Below are positions 1 to 8,409 of a stretch of 64,000 nt of DNA, in pieces; within the stretch, counting starts at the first letter, position 1; every line of letters starts with the position of its first letter. The DNA lies in the NCBI GenBank assembly GCA_002257025.1, contig NCHA01000001.1, positions 124,001 through 188,000 on the forward strand. Direction: 5' to 3'. The notes beneath the pieces are model-generated. The model saw only the letters and a program-made list of their open reading frames with translations, did not search any database and was not told the origin of the DNA. The DNA is from Sphingobacteriales bacterium 16-39-50 (GTDB lineage Bacteria; Bacteroidota; Bacteroidia; Sphingobacteriales; Sphingobacteriaceae). The translations under genes and the position numbers were made by a program.

Positions 1-221
1 GCGATACAGCCGGCAATCTGATTTTTCGTTCAACGGCCCGTAACTTTAACCCGGTAATGGCTATGGCAGGAAAAATTACTATTGCCGAAGTAGAACAGCT
101 TGTTGAGATCGGTGAACTTGATCCCGATCAGATTCATACTCCCGGTATTTATGTTCACCGGATATTTCAGGGCAAGGATTATGAGAAAAGGATTGAGCAA
201 AGGACGGTGAGATCGATTTGA
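1..221 (+). CDS. scoA: 3-oxoacid CoA-transferase subunit A, C-terminal part
   Basis: This is the 3' end of a gene that begins upstream of the window; the reading frame runs from base 3. The visible tail contains STARNFNPVMAMAG, EQLVEIGELDPDQIHTPG and YVHRIFQ, all typical of the C-terminus of the A subunit of succinyl-CoA/acetoacetate CoA-transferase. The enzyme moves CoA between succinyl-CoA and 3-oxoacids in ketone-body or short-chain acid metabolism. Subunit B follows at 670. The stop codon TGA (219-221) lies inside the left inverted repeat of a small inserted element, so the last residues may derive from the insertion. The family call is confident; the exact original C-terminus is not known. 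Confidence 0.85.
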   Translation, partial: DTAGNLIFRSTARNFNPVMAMAGKITIAEVEQLVEIGELDPDQIHTPGIYVHRIFQGKDYEKRIEQRTVRSI

Positions 222-245
222 TGATTTGGAGATTTGGCAATTTGA
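215..245 (+). repeat. Left inverted repeat of the four-helix-bundle element
   Basis: This 31-nt repeat starts GATTTGATGATTTG and is built from repeated GATTTG/AATTTG hexamers. Its reverse complement recurs at 636-666 with three mismatches. Further degenerate units (AGATTTG, AAATTTG) continue to about 262. It contains the stop codon of scoA. Confidence 0.75.
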
Positions 246-267
246 AGATTTGAAAATTTGATGATGT

Positions 268-618
268 ATGAGGAGTGATAAAGACAATCTAATTGTGAAT
301 CTGACATTTGATTTTGCTATTGAAATCATAAAGTGTTCAAAAATCTTACAACAAAGTCATGCTTACGCCCTCTCAAATCAACTCTTACGGGCAGGTATTT
401 CAATAGGTGCAAATGTAAGGGAGGCTCAAAATGCAGAGAGTAAAGCTGACTTTATACATAAAATGAAAATCGCAGCCAAAGAAGCAGATGAAGTGGAATA
501 TTACCTTAGTTTAATACAGCATTCAGAAGATCTACCCACAATAGATTTACCTATAATCCAAATTCAATCTATAATCAAAATTATTTCCAAGATCATTTCA
601 TCTTCAAAATCAAATTAA
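268..618 (+). CDS. Four helix bundle protein (TIGR02436 / S23 intervening-protein family)
   Basis: This 116-residue, mostly helical protein carries the family signature: a Leu/Ser-rich helix, then LLRAGISIGANVREAQNAES and KADFIHKMKIAAKEADEVEY. Relatives are encoded by intervening sequences in 23S rRNA genes and as stand-alone genes in Bacteroidota. They form small pentameric four-helix bundles and are related to the Avd accessory protein of diversity-generating retroelements. The molecular role of stand-alone copies is unknown. The ATG at 268 is the first usable start, just inside the left repeat. Its position between scoA and scoB and between inverted repeats suggests acquisition by insertion. 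No reverse transcriptase or variable repeat is present here. Confidence 0.85.
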   Translation: MRSDKDNLIVNLTFDFAIEIIKCSKILQQSHAYALSNQLLRAGISIGANVREAQNAESKADFIHKMKIAAKEADEVEYYLSLIQHSEDLPTIDLPIIQIQSIIKIISKIISSSKSN

Positions 619-635
619 TGCACTTGCGGATATTT

Positions 636-666
636 TCAAATCACCAAATCTTCAAATCATCAAATC
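636..666 (-). repeat. Right inverted repeat of the four-helix-bundle element
   Basis: This is the reverse-complement partner of 215-245, ending three bases before the scoB ATG at 670. The insertion, if that is what it is, therefore sits at the scoA/scoB junction and may have replaced the native translation-initiation context of scoB. Confidence 0.75.
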
Positions 667-669
667 AAC

Positions 670-1326
670 ATGTTAGATAAAACCGGAATAGCAAAACGTA
701 TCGCTAAAGAAATTAAAGATGGTTATTATGTGAATCTTGGTATCGGGATTCCAACCCTGGTGGCTAACTATATCCCGGAAGGGATAAATGTTGTGCTGCA
801 GTCTGAAAATGGTTTATTAGGTATGGGCCCTTTTCCTTTTGAAGGGGAAGAAGATCCTGATTTGATTAATGCCGGCAAACAAACTATAACCACTTTGCCT
901 GGTTCTGCAATTTTCGATTCGGCTATGAGTTTTGGTATGATCAGGTCCCAGAAAGTGGATCTCACGATATTAGGTGCGATGGAGGTTTCTGAGAATGGGG
1001 ATATTGCCAATTGGAAAATTCCGGGTAAAATGGTTAAGGGGATGGGAGGGGCAATGGATCTGGTGGCGTCTGCCAAGAACATTATTGTTGCAATGCAGCA
1101 TGTTAATAAAGCAGGGGAGAGTAAGTTACTACCTGAGTGCTCATTACCGCTTACCGGGGTAAACTGTGTTAAAAAAATCGTTACCGAACTTGCAGTACTT
1201 GAAGTTGCAGCAGAAGGTGGATTCAGACTGTTGGAACGTGCGCCGGGAGTAAGTATTGAAGATATATGCAATGCTACAGCAGGAAAGCTCATTATTGAGG
1301 GCGAAATTCCTGAAATGCAGATCTAG
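670..1326 (+). CDS. scoB: 3-oxoacid CoA-transferase subunit B
   Basis: At 218 residues this has the usual length of the B subunit. It contains the Rossmann-like start YYVNLGIGIPTLVANY (residues 19-34), the catalytic-glutamate segment SENGLLGMGP with the expected nucleophile at E46, and GGAMDL plus the C-terminal EGGFRLLERAPG region. With the A subunit it transfers CoA between succinyl-CoA and acetoacetate or similar acids in the cytoplasm. It is normally co-transcribed directly with scoA; here a four-helix-bundle gene and inverted repeats intervene. Its TAG stop shares the palindrome CTAG (1323-1326) with the stop of the convergent udk gene. Confidence 0.93.
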   Translation: MLDKTGIAKRIAKEIKDGYYVNLGIGIPTLVANYIPEGINVVLQSENGLLGMGPFPFEGEEDPDLINAGKQTITTLPGSAIFDSAMSFGMIRSQKVDLTILGAMEVSENGDIANWKIPGKMVKGMGGAMDLVASAKNIIVAMQHVNKAGESKLLPECSLPLTGVNCVKKIVTELAVLEVAAEGGFRLLERAPGVSIEDICNATAGKLIIEGEIPEMQI

Positions 1327-1973
1327 TTTATTTGTTCTGCCAGTACGCTCTTTCTTAATTTATCCGATATTTCACTGGTAATCTTGACGATGTCATCAGC
1401 AACATGTGTGTTATTTGTTATGATGATATCGCAAAGTTCCTTGTGAGGCAATAGATAATCTTTATATGCCGGTACAACATGATTTTCCCATTTATAAAGT
1501 ACATCACTCTCAGGATAACCCCGCTCAATAAGATCCCTTTTTAAACGGCGTTGTAAGGCAATTTCTTCATGGGTATCAATAAATATTTTGAGGTCAAGGA
1601 GATCAGCTATTTCTTTAAAATGTAAAATAAATAAGCCTTCAACCATGATGATTGGAGCAGGTTTTATTTCAAGCAGTTTTGGCTCAGCATCCGGATTATT
1701 GAAGGTGTACTCCTTTTGATGTACTGTTTCTCCATTAATTAATTTTTTGATGTCACTTATAAACTGATGATTATCAATAGTTGAGGGCAGATCAAAATTG
1801 TAGAATTTATTTTCTTCCGCCGTCATGGTATGGGCGATTCTGAAATAGTAATCATCCTGGGAGAGCAAACAAACTTCATTCTCTTTAAAATGATTTAAAA
1901 AACATTTTAAAAAAAATGTTTTTCCTGATCCGCTTCCACCCGCTATACCAATTACAAAAGGTTTTTTACTCAT
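1323..1973 (-). CDS. udk: Uridine kinase
   Basis: This 216-residue P-loop kinase has Walker A GGSGSGKT at residues 12-19 and the family motifs QDDYY, NFDLPSTID and VEGLFILH. It phosphorylates uridine and cytidine to the monophosphates in pyrimidine salvage. An in-frame GTG lies nine bases further upstream, but the ATG at 1973 gives the conventional MSKKPFVIGIAGG start and an 8-nt overlap with the upstream LysM gene, so I chose the ATG. The overlap suggests the two genes are co-transcribed. The 3' end overlaps scoB tail to tail by four bases. Confidence 0.92.
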   Translation of the reverse strand: MSKKPFVIGIAGGSGSGKTFFLKCFLNHFKENEVCLLSQDDYYFRIAHTMTAEENKFYNFDLPSTIDNHQFISDIKKLINGETVHQKEYTFNNPDAEPKLLEIKPAPIIMVEGLFILHFKEIADLLDLKIFIDTHEEIALQRRLKRDLIERGYPESDVLYKWENHVVPAYKDYLLPHKELCDIIITNNTHVADDIVKITSEISDKLRKSVLAEQIN

Positions 1974-2835
1974 TGGGAACACCGTATACTAAAATTGCCT
2001 GAAATCGTTTATCCATAACTCCGATCAAATCAGCAGCTGCTTTTGTAACCACAACAATAACATCTTTGGTCGACTCATTTTCTGTGAATTTTCCAACAAC
2101 TTTGGCAAAAGTACTCTTTCCGGTCATGGGATTTGTGATTTTCACTACAGTTCCAATCGGTGCTGTTTGGTGAAGCGCAAGCATTTTTGTTCCATCAAGA
2201 TTTTCATCTGCAATCCAGATTGCTGGTCCGCGTTCATTCACTTCTCTCAAACCATATCTTGCCGGTGGTAATTTCAGACGATCACTTGCATTCCTGCTGC
2301 TATCAATCATGGTAGGCTGGATTCTGGAATCCGAAGATGGTGTATCAATTGGAGCGGGTGGAGGTGGAGCCAGTTGTTCCTGCGTAGCGGTTCCATACGG
2401 GACTTTAATAATCTGACCGATTGCTAATGTATTTTTGGTTAAATTATTTAAAGTCTTGAGATCTTCTATAGTGGTATTAAATTTCCGGGCTATTAAACCC
2501 AAATATTCACGTGGACCAACTTTATAGTCGATTACCGCAAGCTTAGATTGAGATGCAGCCTTAGGTTTGGTTGGATTCACCGCATTAAAGGGTCTTTCAG
2601 TAGGTACTCGTATAATCGTTCCTATCTGTAATGACCGGTTACTGTTAAATTGGATAACGGTTTGCGGACTTACATTATATTTTCTGGCAATGGAATAATA
2701 GCTCTCTTTTGCCTCTACTTTATGTACTATATTCTTATAGCCATTTAATTCTTCAACATTGATTGAATCAATTGATGCGTTCGCAGTGAATGACATTATG
2801 GCGATAGAAATTGACAAAACTAATCGTCTCAGCAT
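1966..2835 (-). CDS. LysM-domain exported protein
   Basis: This 289-residue protein has an N-terminal signal peptide (MLRRLVLSISIAIMSFTANA). Two LysM modules follow (about 37-78, HKVEAKESYYSIARKYNVS; and about 105-147, YKVGPREYLGLIARKFNTT). A Pro-rich linker then leads to a C-terminal region of about 100 residues resembling a double-psi beta-barrel (GTVVKITNPMTGKSTFAKVVG). LysM domains bind N-acetylglucosamine polymers, so this is probably a periplasmic or outer-membrane-associated peptidoglycan-binding protein. No catalytic residues are obvious. It precedes and overlaps udk. A near-promoter TAAATTTTG lies four bases before its ATG (see leaderless finding). Confidence 0.8.
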   Translation of the reverse strand: MLRRLVLSISIAIMSFTANASIDSINVEELNGYKNIVHKVEAKESYYSIARKYNVSPQTVIQFNSNRSLQIGTIIRVPTERPFNAVNPTKPKAASQSKLAVIDYKVGPREYLGLIARKFNTTIEDLKTLNNLTKNTLAIGQIIKVPYGTATQEQLAPPPPAPIDTPSSDSRIQPTMIDSSRNASDRLKLPPARYGLREVNERGPAIWIADENLDGTKMLALHQTAPIGTVVKITNPMTGKSTFAKVVGKFTENESTKDVIVVVTKAAADLIGVMDKRFQAILVYGVPNE

Positions 2836-2859
2836 TAATCAAAATTTAAAATTGTGCAA

Positions 2860-3624
2860 TTATACTAAATATGAAACTATTTCATTCTTGTTCCGGATGT
2901 AGAACAAATGGTTTTTTTGCATAAAGAACGATTCAGGTTGCAGTTTTTGTATACCTCTAATCAATATTTCATCAAGTAAAATGGTATCATGCTGATAAAC
3001 AAGTAGTCTCTGTTGAATATTATTTTGAATTTTTTCATGAAAACTAATGATTGTAAGGTCCCGAAAAGATAATACAGATAGATCTCCAGCTATTTCCCCC
3101 CTTAAAATAAAATCAGGAATTGAAAATTGAGTTCTAAATTCCGGGTATATTAAAGTTTTATTGCTATACTCAATTATATCACTTTCTGCCATATTCTCAC
3201 CTTTAATATGGTTTATCCATGAGAGCCTTCGTGGATTAATTCTGGGATCAAATACCTGCAAACCCTCATCGTTGGCCTTGTTCAATGATAAATTATAATG
3301 TTCCCATAATACTTCAGCATCCTTGATGTTTACTGATATTATACCTTTACTTTCCGGACTTCCAGACTGGCCATAGGCTGTTAGAATCAGGTTTTTCTCA
3401 GCAATATAGGCAAGATTGAGGTTCCAGGTTTCCTTAAAGATCTTTTCTTTGATCAGAATTTCACCGGTTTTGAAATTTATTACACTAAATGATGTTTTTT
3501 TTGATTCTAATGACCGGCTTTCAATCGCAATCAGGTCATATTTATCGTTAACCTCAATTTTCCAGATAATACCCCCGAACTTTATCGAAAAAATGGGACT
3601 TAATATATTTTTATTCAGGGTCAA
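2860..3624 (-). CDS. DUF4905-like protein, beta-propeller-like
   Basis: This 254-residue protein has no signal peptide or membrane segment. The sequence is rich in short beta strands with repeated patterns (VINFKTGEILIKEK, IISVNIKDAEVLWEHY) reminiscent of propeller blades. I associate it with the DUF4905 family found in Sphingobacteriales, with moderate certainty; the function is unknown. An in-frame TAA lies just upstream and the first internal Met is about 140 residues in, so translation must begin at the TTG at 3624 or another non-ATG codon. The 117 bases between it and dps hold the divergent starts. Confidence 0.6.
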   Translation of the reverse strand: MTLNKNILSPIFSIKFGGIIWKIEVNDKYDLIAIESRSLESKKTSFSVINFKTGEILIKEKIFKETWNLNLAYIAEKNLILTAYGQSGSPESKGIISVNIKDAEVLWEHYNLSLNKANDEGLQVFDPRINPRRLSWINHIKGENMAESDIIEYSNKTLIYPEFRTQFSIPDFILRGEIAGDLSVLSFRDLTIISFHEKIQNNIQQRLLVYQHDTILLDEILIRGIQKLQPESFFMQKNHLFYIRNKNEIVSYLV

Positions 3625-3741
3625 GGCAAATAAAACTATTTATTCTGAACCAGAGTGGTAAAGAAGGCCCTAAAGTACGCTAAAAGATTCAGGCATGAAA
3701 ATTGTAAAGTTTTTAGTATTAACCATTAAAAACAATATCAT

Positions 3742-4221
3742 ATGAACGCAAAAGAAATAAGTCTGGAAGAAAAGGAATTAAAGCCTATTGTAGATCATTT
3801 AAATGACTTACTTGCAAATTATCATATTCACTACCAAAAGTTAAGAGGCTGTCACTGGAACGTAAAGGGATCGCATTTCTTTACGCTCCATGTAAAGTTT
3901 GAAGAGCTCTATACTAACGCTCAGTTAACCATTGATGAACTCGCAGAACGTATATTGACGATCGGTAAATCACCCTACAGTACATTTACAGATTATATAA
4001 AAATCTCTAAACTTAAAGAGATAGATACTATAGGAATGAAGGATACGGATATGGTATTAGCGATCATGGATGATTTCAGCAAGTTGATTGAAATGGAGCG
4101 GGAGATTATGGCCCTGGCTTCCAAAGCGGGGGATGAGGGAACAAGTGATCTCATCAATAAATTCATGCAGTTCAAAGAAAAGAATAACTGGATGCTCCGT
4201 TCATTTGTGGGAAAGAATTAG
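3742..4221 (+). CDS. dps: Dps family ferritin-like DNA-protection protein
   Basis: This 159-residue protein has the Dps fold signature. The intersubunit ferroxidase ligands are all present: H38 in RGCHWNVKG, H50 in FTLHVKFEE, and D65 and E69 in TIDELAERI. Dps forms a dodecamer that oxidises and stores iron and shields DNA during starvation or peroxide stress. The N-terminus is short and only weakly basic, so DNA binding may be weak. It stands alone, is divergent from the DUF4905-like gene, and is followed by a strong hairpin shared with the convergent porin gene. Confidence 0.93.
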   Translation: MNAKEISLEEKELKPIVDHLNDLLANYHIHYQKLRGCHWNVKGSHFFTLHVKFEELYTNAQLTIDELAERILTIGKSPYSTFTDYIKISKLKEIDTIGMKDTDMVLAIMDDFSKLIEMEREIMALASKAGDEGTSDLINKFMQFKEKNNWMLRSFVGKN

Positions 4222-4313
4222 TAACAAAATGAGGGCTTCTCATAAGCAAAAATCAGAATTAACAATCAGAATTAAATTCTGATAATCCTCTATTCAATAC
4301 TTTCAAGCAATAA

Positions 4314-4348
4314 AAAACGGCAATTTTCGATGTGAAAATTGCCGTTTT
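4314..4348. terminator. Bidirectional intrinsic terminator between dps and fadL-like gene
   Basis: A perfect 15-bp stem (4314-4328 with 4334-4348, AAAACGGCAATTTTC) closes a 5-nt loop. The A-run on one side and T-run on the other let it work in both directions between two convergent genes. Confidence 0.85.
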
Positions 4349-4375
4349 AAGTTTTTCAGAAGATTGACTCAAAAT

Positions 4376-5848
4376 TTAATTTGGCGACCTGTTGCCAAAA
4401 ATGACTTTAACGTTTGCAATTGAAGTGGGAATATTATTTAAAGCATATGGCCACCTCTCAGAATTAGAGCTTACTTTTTGATACGTCAAATCAATATAAT
4501 AATTATTGATTCGATACCCTAGTCCGCCGCTATAGGTACTTATCTTAAAACTTTTACTGTCAGTAGGAATATAAGGATCACCCTGCGAGCCGTATCCCGC
4601 TCTGAGCATCAGTTTATCAATTTTGTATTCAGCGCCTATCCTGAAGTTAATCGCATCAGTATATTTTGATATCACTGCTTTATTATTATCAGAAATAACC
4701 TGAATGTCACCAGAATTTGCTTGTGCAAAATTGATAGTTGAATAATCTACATAATCAAGGTCTGCCGAGATAAATCCCTTATCATCAAAGAAGTAGGCTA
4801 TTCCGGTACTTACTTTTAATGGAGTTCGCAATTTGTAAGTGAAATCATAGAACTCATCATCATTAACAAATTGAGAATCAACTCTGTTTTTGCCGTATTT
4901 TGTATCCAGTCCTTCAGAATAGCTATCATCGATGGTATACCAGGTTGGACTTTCTATTGTAGCACCTAAACGGATATTTGGTATAGGTCTGTAAATTGCA
5001 CCGATCTTGCCATTAATTCCTGATCCTTGAGTTAATTGTGATTGACGGTAGGAAAGTTCATAATCATTGTTTTCGGTCACATTAAACCCTTTTTCTTTAT
5101 ATGTATCACTGGTATTGTAATTTATATTTGCAATTCCAATACTCGCTCCAATATAGAACTGGTTACTGTAGTTTGCTCCGAAACTAAAATTCACTTCAGA
5201 CTGACGACCGAATCTCAGATCATTTTTTGTTTGCACGTTATTAACTTCAGTTTCAGGGAAATAATACCCACCTGGATTGTCATATCCTATCAAATAATTA
5301 TCATAAGCCATTCTTTCCAATGAGCCTGAAGTCAGAGTATTAGGTGCTCCGTAAATATTGCTTGCAGATTCTGCAAAATAATCAGCAATTGAATTTTTAG
5401 GATTTGTACCTGAATAGCCTAAACTATTGTCAAATCCCTGAGTTTGATTATATGCCAAACCGAAATTAAAACTTAGCCACCCCTGATCCAGCTTTGCACC
5501 TTTAGGCTTTGCAGCACGGGAATGAAAAACAACAGCAGCATTTGCCAGTCCAAGTTTATCTCCTCTTGCAATCGTTTGCTGGCCAAGGTAGTTGGAACTG
5601 TTATTGTAGCCACTAAATTCTGGGGTAAAACTTAATTCAGAACGTGTAAAAAAACCTATTCCGGCAGGATTACCTCCAACAGAACTTAAATCTCCCCCTA
5701 CACCTGTTTGTGCACCTATTGCTTTAAATCTTGCAGTGCTTCCCCATTGGGATCTTGAAAATCGTAATGCATCTTCCGAATACTGGGCATGTAACTCTCC
5801 TGTAGCAGCCACTATGACTGCTAAAGAGAATAGAACTCTTAATTTCAT
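4376..5848 (-). CDS. OmpP1/FadL/TodX family outer-membrane transporter
   Basis: This 490-residue protein has a signal peptide (cleavage likely after HAQ near residue 22) and the FadL-family N-terminal hatch region with SSVGGNPAGIGF (residues 56-66). Many amphipathic beta strands follow, suggesting a 14-stranded barrel, and a strand closes the C-terminus. The family takes up hydrophobic compounds such as long-chain fatty acids. In Bacteroidota many members are mis-labelled as hemin receptors, and the substrate cannot be told from sequence. It lies 12 bases downstream of the lipoprotein gene at 5861-6775 and is probably co-transcribed with it. Confidence 0.85.
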   Translation of the reverse strand: MKLRVLFSLAVIVAATGELHAQYSEDALRFSRSQWGSTARFKAIGAQTGVGGDLSSVGGNPAGIGFFTRSELSFTPEFSGYNNSSNYLGQQTIARGDKLGLANAAVVFHSRAAKPKGAKLDQGWLSFNFGLAYNQTQGFDNSLGYSGTNPKNSIADYFAESASNIYGAPNTLTSGSLERMAYDNYLIGYDNPGGYYFPETEVNNVQTKNDLRFGRQSEVNFSFGANYSNQFYIGASIGIANINYNTSDTYKEKGFNVTENNDYELSYRQSQLTQGSGINGKIGAIYRPIPNIRLGATIESPTWYTIDDSYSEGLDTKYGKNRVDSQFVNDDEFYDFTYKLRTPLKVSTGIAYFFDDKGFISADLDYVDYSTINFAQANSGDIQVISDNNKAVISKYTDAINFRIGAEYKIDKLMLRAGYGSQGDPYIPTDSKSFKISTYSGGLGYRINNYYIDLTYQKVSSNSERWPYALNNIPTSIANVKVIFGNRSPN

Positions 5849-5860
5849 AAAGTATCTTTC

Positions 5861-6775
5861 TTAGTTTCCTCTTGATGGACGTGGCCCACTGCTGCCGCCT
5901 CCTCCATTATTATTGGATGGTTGTGAACTTCTTGAACCTGAACCATTATCCTGGCGTGGAGCAGTATAAATTCGCTCCGGCTGGGTTGTTCTGGCTGGTG
6001 GACTCTGGCTTACACGGGCAGGACGTGTGGTAGGCTGGGTTCTGGTAGGAGTACTACCTGTACCATAACGTTCCGCTCTTCCACGTGATTGGATGATGTT
6101 TCCGCTGTTATCTCTGATAATTGATCCCGGCGCACCAATAACAGCACCTCTCTCCATAGGGATATTGTCTCCAGCACGGCTTGGACGGGCCCGGTAGTTA
6201 GGACTGGTAAAGGAGGGACTACTGTAAATGCCACTATAATAACCACGATTGTAATTTCCTCCTCCAAATCCAAAGGAATTGTATGGATTGTAATAGGAAT
6301 ATGGACCCCAGAAATTAGAACCATAATTATATCCATAATATCTCCATGGGTTATAGCTGTAAAATCCGCTGTTAATTCCAATCCCAATATTTATACCCGG
6401 AGAGCCATAATAACTATATGGAAAGTAGGATGGACTGAAAAAAGGATCGTAATTATAACCGTATATACTATTATAATAACTTAAAGAAGGATGATATCCT
6501 CTGAACCGGTTAATGCGTGATGTATAGTCAGTATAACCATAATTACTGTAGGTATCACCATATAATTCTTCTTCTGTAACATAATCTGAGGCCTGCTTCT
6601 CTTCCCGAACAACCTGCTCAGCAACAACTATCTCCTTAGCTTTAGCATTGGAGTAGTAAACGTCATCTTCAGGAACTGTAGTTTGAGCAGTCTTGGTGCT
6701 CATACATGAAGAAAGACCTACTGCAATACCAATAAAAGCATGCAGTGCTGAAAAATAGATGATTTTCTTTATCAT
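5861..6775 (-). CDS. Low-complexity Tyr/Gly/Pro-rich lipoprotein
   Basis: This 304-residue protein has a lipoprotein signal with lipobox GLSSC (Cys near residue 24). An acidic stretch follows, then a Tyr/Asn/Gly/Ser-rich middle (about 80-195, many YY, YGY and SYY repeats). The tail is basic and rich in Pro, Thr, Gln, Gly and Ser, with RPSRGN at the end. It is probably anchored to the outer or inner membrane facing the periplasm. I recognise no catalytic domain; such proteins are frequent and poorly characterised in Bacteroidota. It is immediately upstream of the FadL-like gene and diverges from proS. Confidence 0.7.
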   Translation of the reverse strand: MIKKIIYFSALHAFIGIAVGLSSCMSTKTAQTTVPEDDVYYSNAKAKEIVVAEQVVREEKQASDYVTEEELYGDTYSNYGYTDYTSRINRFRGYHPSLSYYNSIYGYNYDPFFSPSYFPYSYYGSPGINIGIGINSGFYSYNPWRYYGYNYGSNFWGPYSYYNPYNSFGFGGGNYNRGYYSGIYSSPSFTSPNYRARPSRAGDNIPMERGAVIGAPGSIIRDNSGNIIQSRGRAERYGTGSTPTRTQPTTRPARVSQSPPARTTQPERIYTAPRQDNGSGSRSSQPSNNNGGGGSSGPRPSRGN

Positions 6776-6869
6776 GACCGTAGTATTTAATGTTAACGCT
6801 TAATGTATAGACGAGATTATACCCCTAATGGTTGCATTTCAAAATATTATAATACATCGTCTAGTTTTA

Positions 6870-6877
6870 TAACTTTG
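6870..6877 (+). promoter_or_regulatory. Candidate -7 element for proS
   Basis: TAACTTTG fits the Bacteroidota -7 motif TAnnTTTG, about 50 bases before the proS ATG. No clear TTG is seen at the matching upstream distance, so the call is weak. Confidence 0.3.
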
Positions 6878-6928
6878 CCTAAAGTTTAAATTATATAAAT
6901 ATACGTAATTTTTTGACAGCTAAATAAG

Positions 6929-8401
6929 ATGAGTAAGGGTTTAACCAGTAGAGAAGAGGATTATTCACAGTGGTATAATGAGTTAGTTGGTAAGGCTGAT
7001 ATGGCCGAACATTCTGCAGTGCGGGGTTGCATGGTCATAAAACCCTATGGTTATGCGATTTGGGAAAATATGCAGGCTGCTCTGGACAAAATGTTTAAGG
7101 ATACAGGCCACAGCAATGCCTATTTTCCATTGTTCATCCCAAAGTCATTTTTTTCGAAAGAAGCCTCACATGTTGAAGGTTTTGCGACTGAATGTGCCGT
7201 AGTTACTCATTACCGATTGAAAAATGATGGTAATGGAAACATTATTGTTGATGAGGATGCAAAACTGGAAGAAGAACTGATTGTCAGACCAACTTCCGAG
7301 ACTATAATATGGAATACCTATAAAGGATGGATACAATCCTACAGGGATTTACCTATTTTGGTAAATCAGTGGGCCAATGTTGTTCGATGGGAAATGCGGA
7401 CCAGGTTATTTCTCCGTACAGCTGAATTCCTGTGGCAGGAAGGCCATACCGCTCATGCCACATCGCAGGAAGCAATCGAAGAAACAGAGCGCATGCTGGA
7501 TGTTTATGCAGATTTTGCAGAAAACTGGATGGCTGTTCCAGTAATCAGGGGTAAAAAAACAGCAAATGAACGTTTCGCCGGAGCATTGGATACTTATTGC
7601 ATTGAAGCATTGATGCAGGATGGAAAAGCACTGCAAGCAGGTACTTCCCATTTTTTGGGTCAGAATTTTGCCAAAGCTTTTGATGTGAAGTTTACAAGTA
7701 AAGAAGGAAAACTCGATTATGTATGGGCTACCTCATGGGGGGTTTCAACCCGTCTGATTGGGGCATTGATTATGGCTCATTCTGATGATTCAGGATTGGT
7801 TCTACCTCCAAAACTTGCACCTATTCAGGTAGTTATTGTTCCAATCTATCGTTCGGATGAAGAGCTTGAAAAAATTTCTGAGCTTGCGAAGTCGCTTTCA
7901 AAAGAACTCAAACAAAAAAACATATCAGTTAAGTACGACGACCGTGATACATTACGTCCGGGTTTTAAATTTGCAGAGTATGAAATGAAGGGTGTTCCGG
8001 TTCGTCTGGCAATTGGAGGTCGTGATCTTGAAAATGGAACTATAGAGATCGCAAGAAGAGATACTAAAGAGAAACATACTATTTCAAGGGAAGGTATTCT
8101 TGAACATATAGAAAATTTATTAACTGATATTCAGCAGAGCATTTATAATAAAGCCCTTAAATTCAGGAATGAAAATACCCGTGAGGCCAACTCATATGAG
8201 GAATTTAAAGAACTTCTGGATACTAAAGCAGGATTTATCTCTGCTCATTGGGATGGTACCTCAGAAACTGAAAAGCGAATAAAAGACGAAACTAAGGCAA
8301 CCATACGTTGTATTCCTTTGAACAATAAACCCGAAGACGGAACTTGTATAGTGACCGGAAAACCTTCAACTCAAAGGGTATTATTTGCCAGAGCATATTA
8401 A
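6929..8401 (+). CDS. proS: Prolyl-tRNA synthetase, short (eukaryote/archaea-like) type
   Basis: This 490-residue class II synthetase shows RPTSET at 120-125, a motif 2 region [20 protein letters not shown] (about 153-172) and [10 protein letters not shown] (211-220). The HGTS_anticodon domain follows ([10 protein letters not shown]) and then the C-terminal ProRS domain ([15 protein letters not shown]). It charges tRNA-Pro in the cytoplasm. The length and the lack of an inserted editing domain place it in the ProS type 3 group used by Bacteroidota. The start ATGAGTAAGGG is clear. The next gene begins nine bases after its stop and is probably co-transcribed. Confidence 0.95.
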   Translation: MSKGLTSREEDYSQWYNELVGKADMAEHSAVRGCMVIKPYGYAIWENMQAALDKMFKDTGHSNAYFPLFIPKSFFSKEASHVEGFATECAVVTHYRLKNDGNGNIIVDEDAKLEEELIVRPTSETIIWNTYKGWIQSYRDLPILVNQWANVVRWEMRTRLFLRTAEFLWQEGHTAHATSQEAIEETERMLDVYADFAENWMAVPVIRGKKTANERFAGALDTYCIEALMQDGKALQAGTSHFLGQNFAKAFDVKFTSKEGKLDYVWATSWGVSTRLIGALIMAHSDDSGLVLPPKLAPIQVVIVPIYRSDEELEKISELAKSLSKELKQKNISVKYDDRDTLRPGFKFAEYEMKGVPVRLAIGGRDLENGTIEIARRDTKEKHTISREGILEHIENLLTDIQQSIYNKALKFRNENTREANSYEEFKELLDTKAGFISAHWDGTSETEKRIKDETKATIRCIPLNNKPEDGTCIVTGKPSTQRVLFARAY

Positions 8402-8409
8402 GAAAAGAA

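Larger units (their letters stand above)
215..666. mobile_element. Putative small element: four-helix-bundle gene between inverted repeats
   Basis: A single small gene (268-618) is enclosed by 31-nt inverted repeats at 215-245 and 636-666 that match at 28 of 31 positions by eye. Together they separate scoA from scoB, two genes that are normally adjacent and often overlapping. The repeats consist of iterated GATTTG-like units. No transposase is encoded inside, so any movement would have to be non-autonomous or helped in trans. I saw no clear target-site duplication. Calling this a mobile element is inference from the repeats and the split operon. Confidence 0.5.

Noticed and set aside
268..618. 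Diversity-generating retroelement because of the Avd-like four-helix-bundle protein
   Set aside because: No reverse transcriptase, template repeat or variable target gene occurs nearby.
5861..6775. Tyr/Gly-rich repeats as a tandem DNA repeat or cell-surface adhesin array
   Set aside because: The repeats are irregular low complexity at protein level, with no regular period in the DNA.
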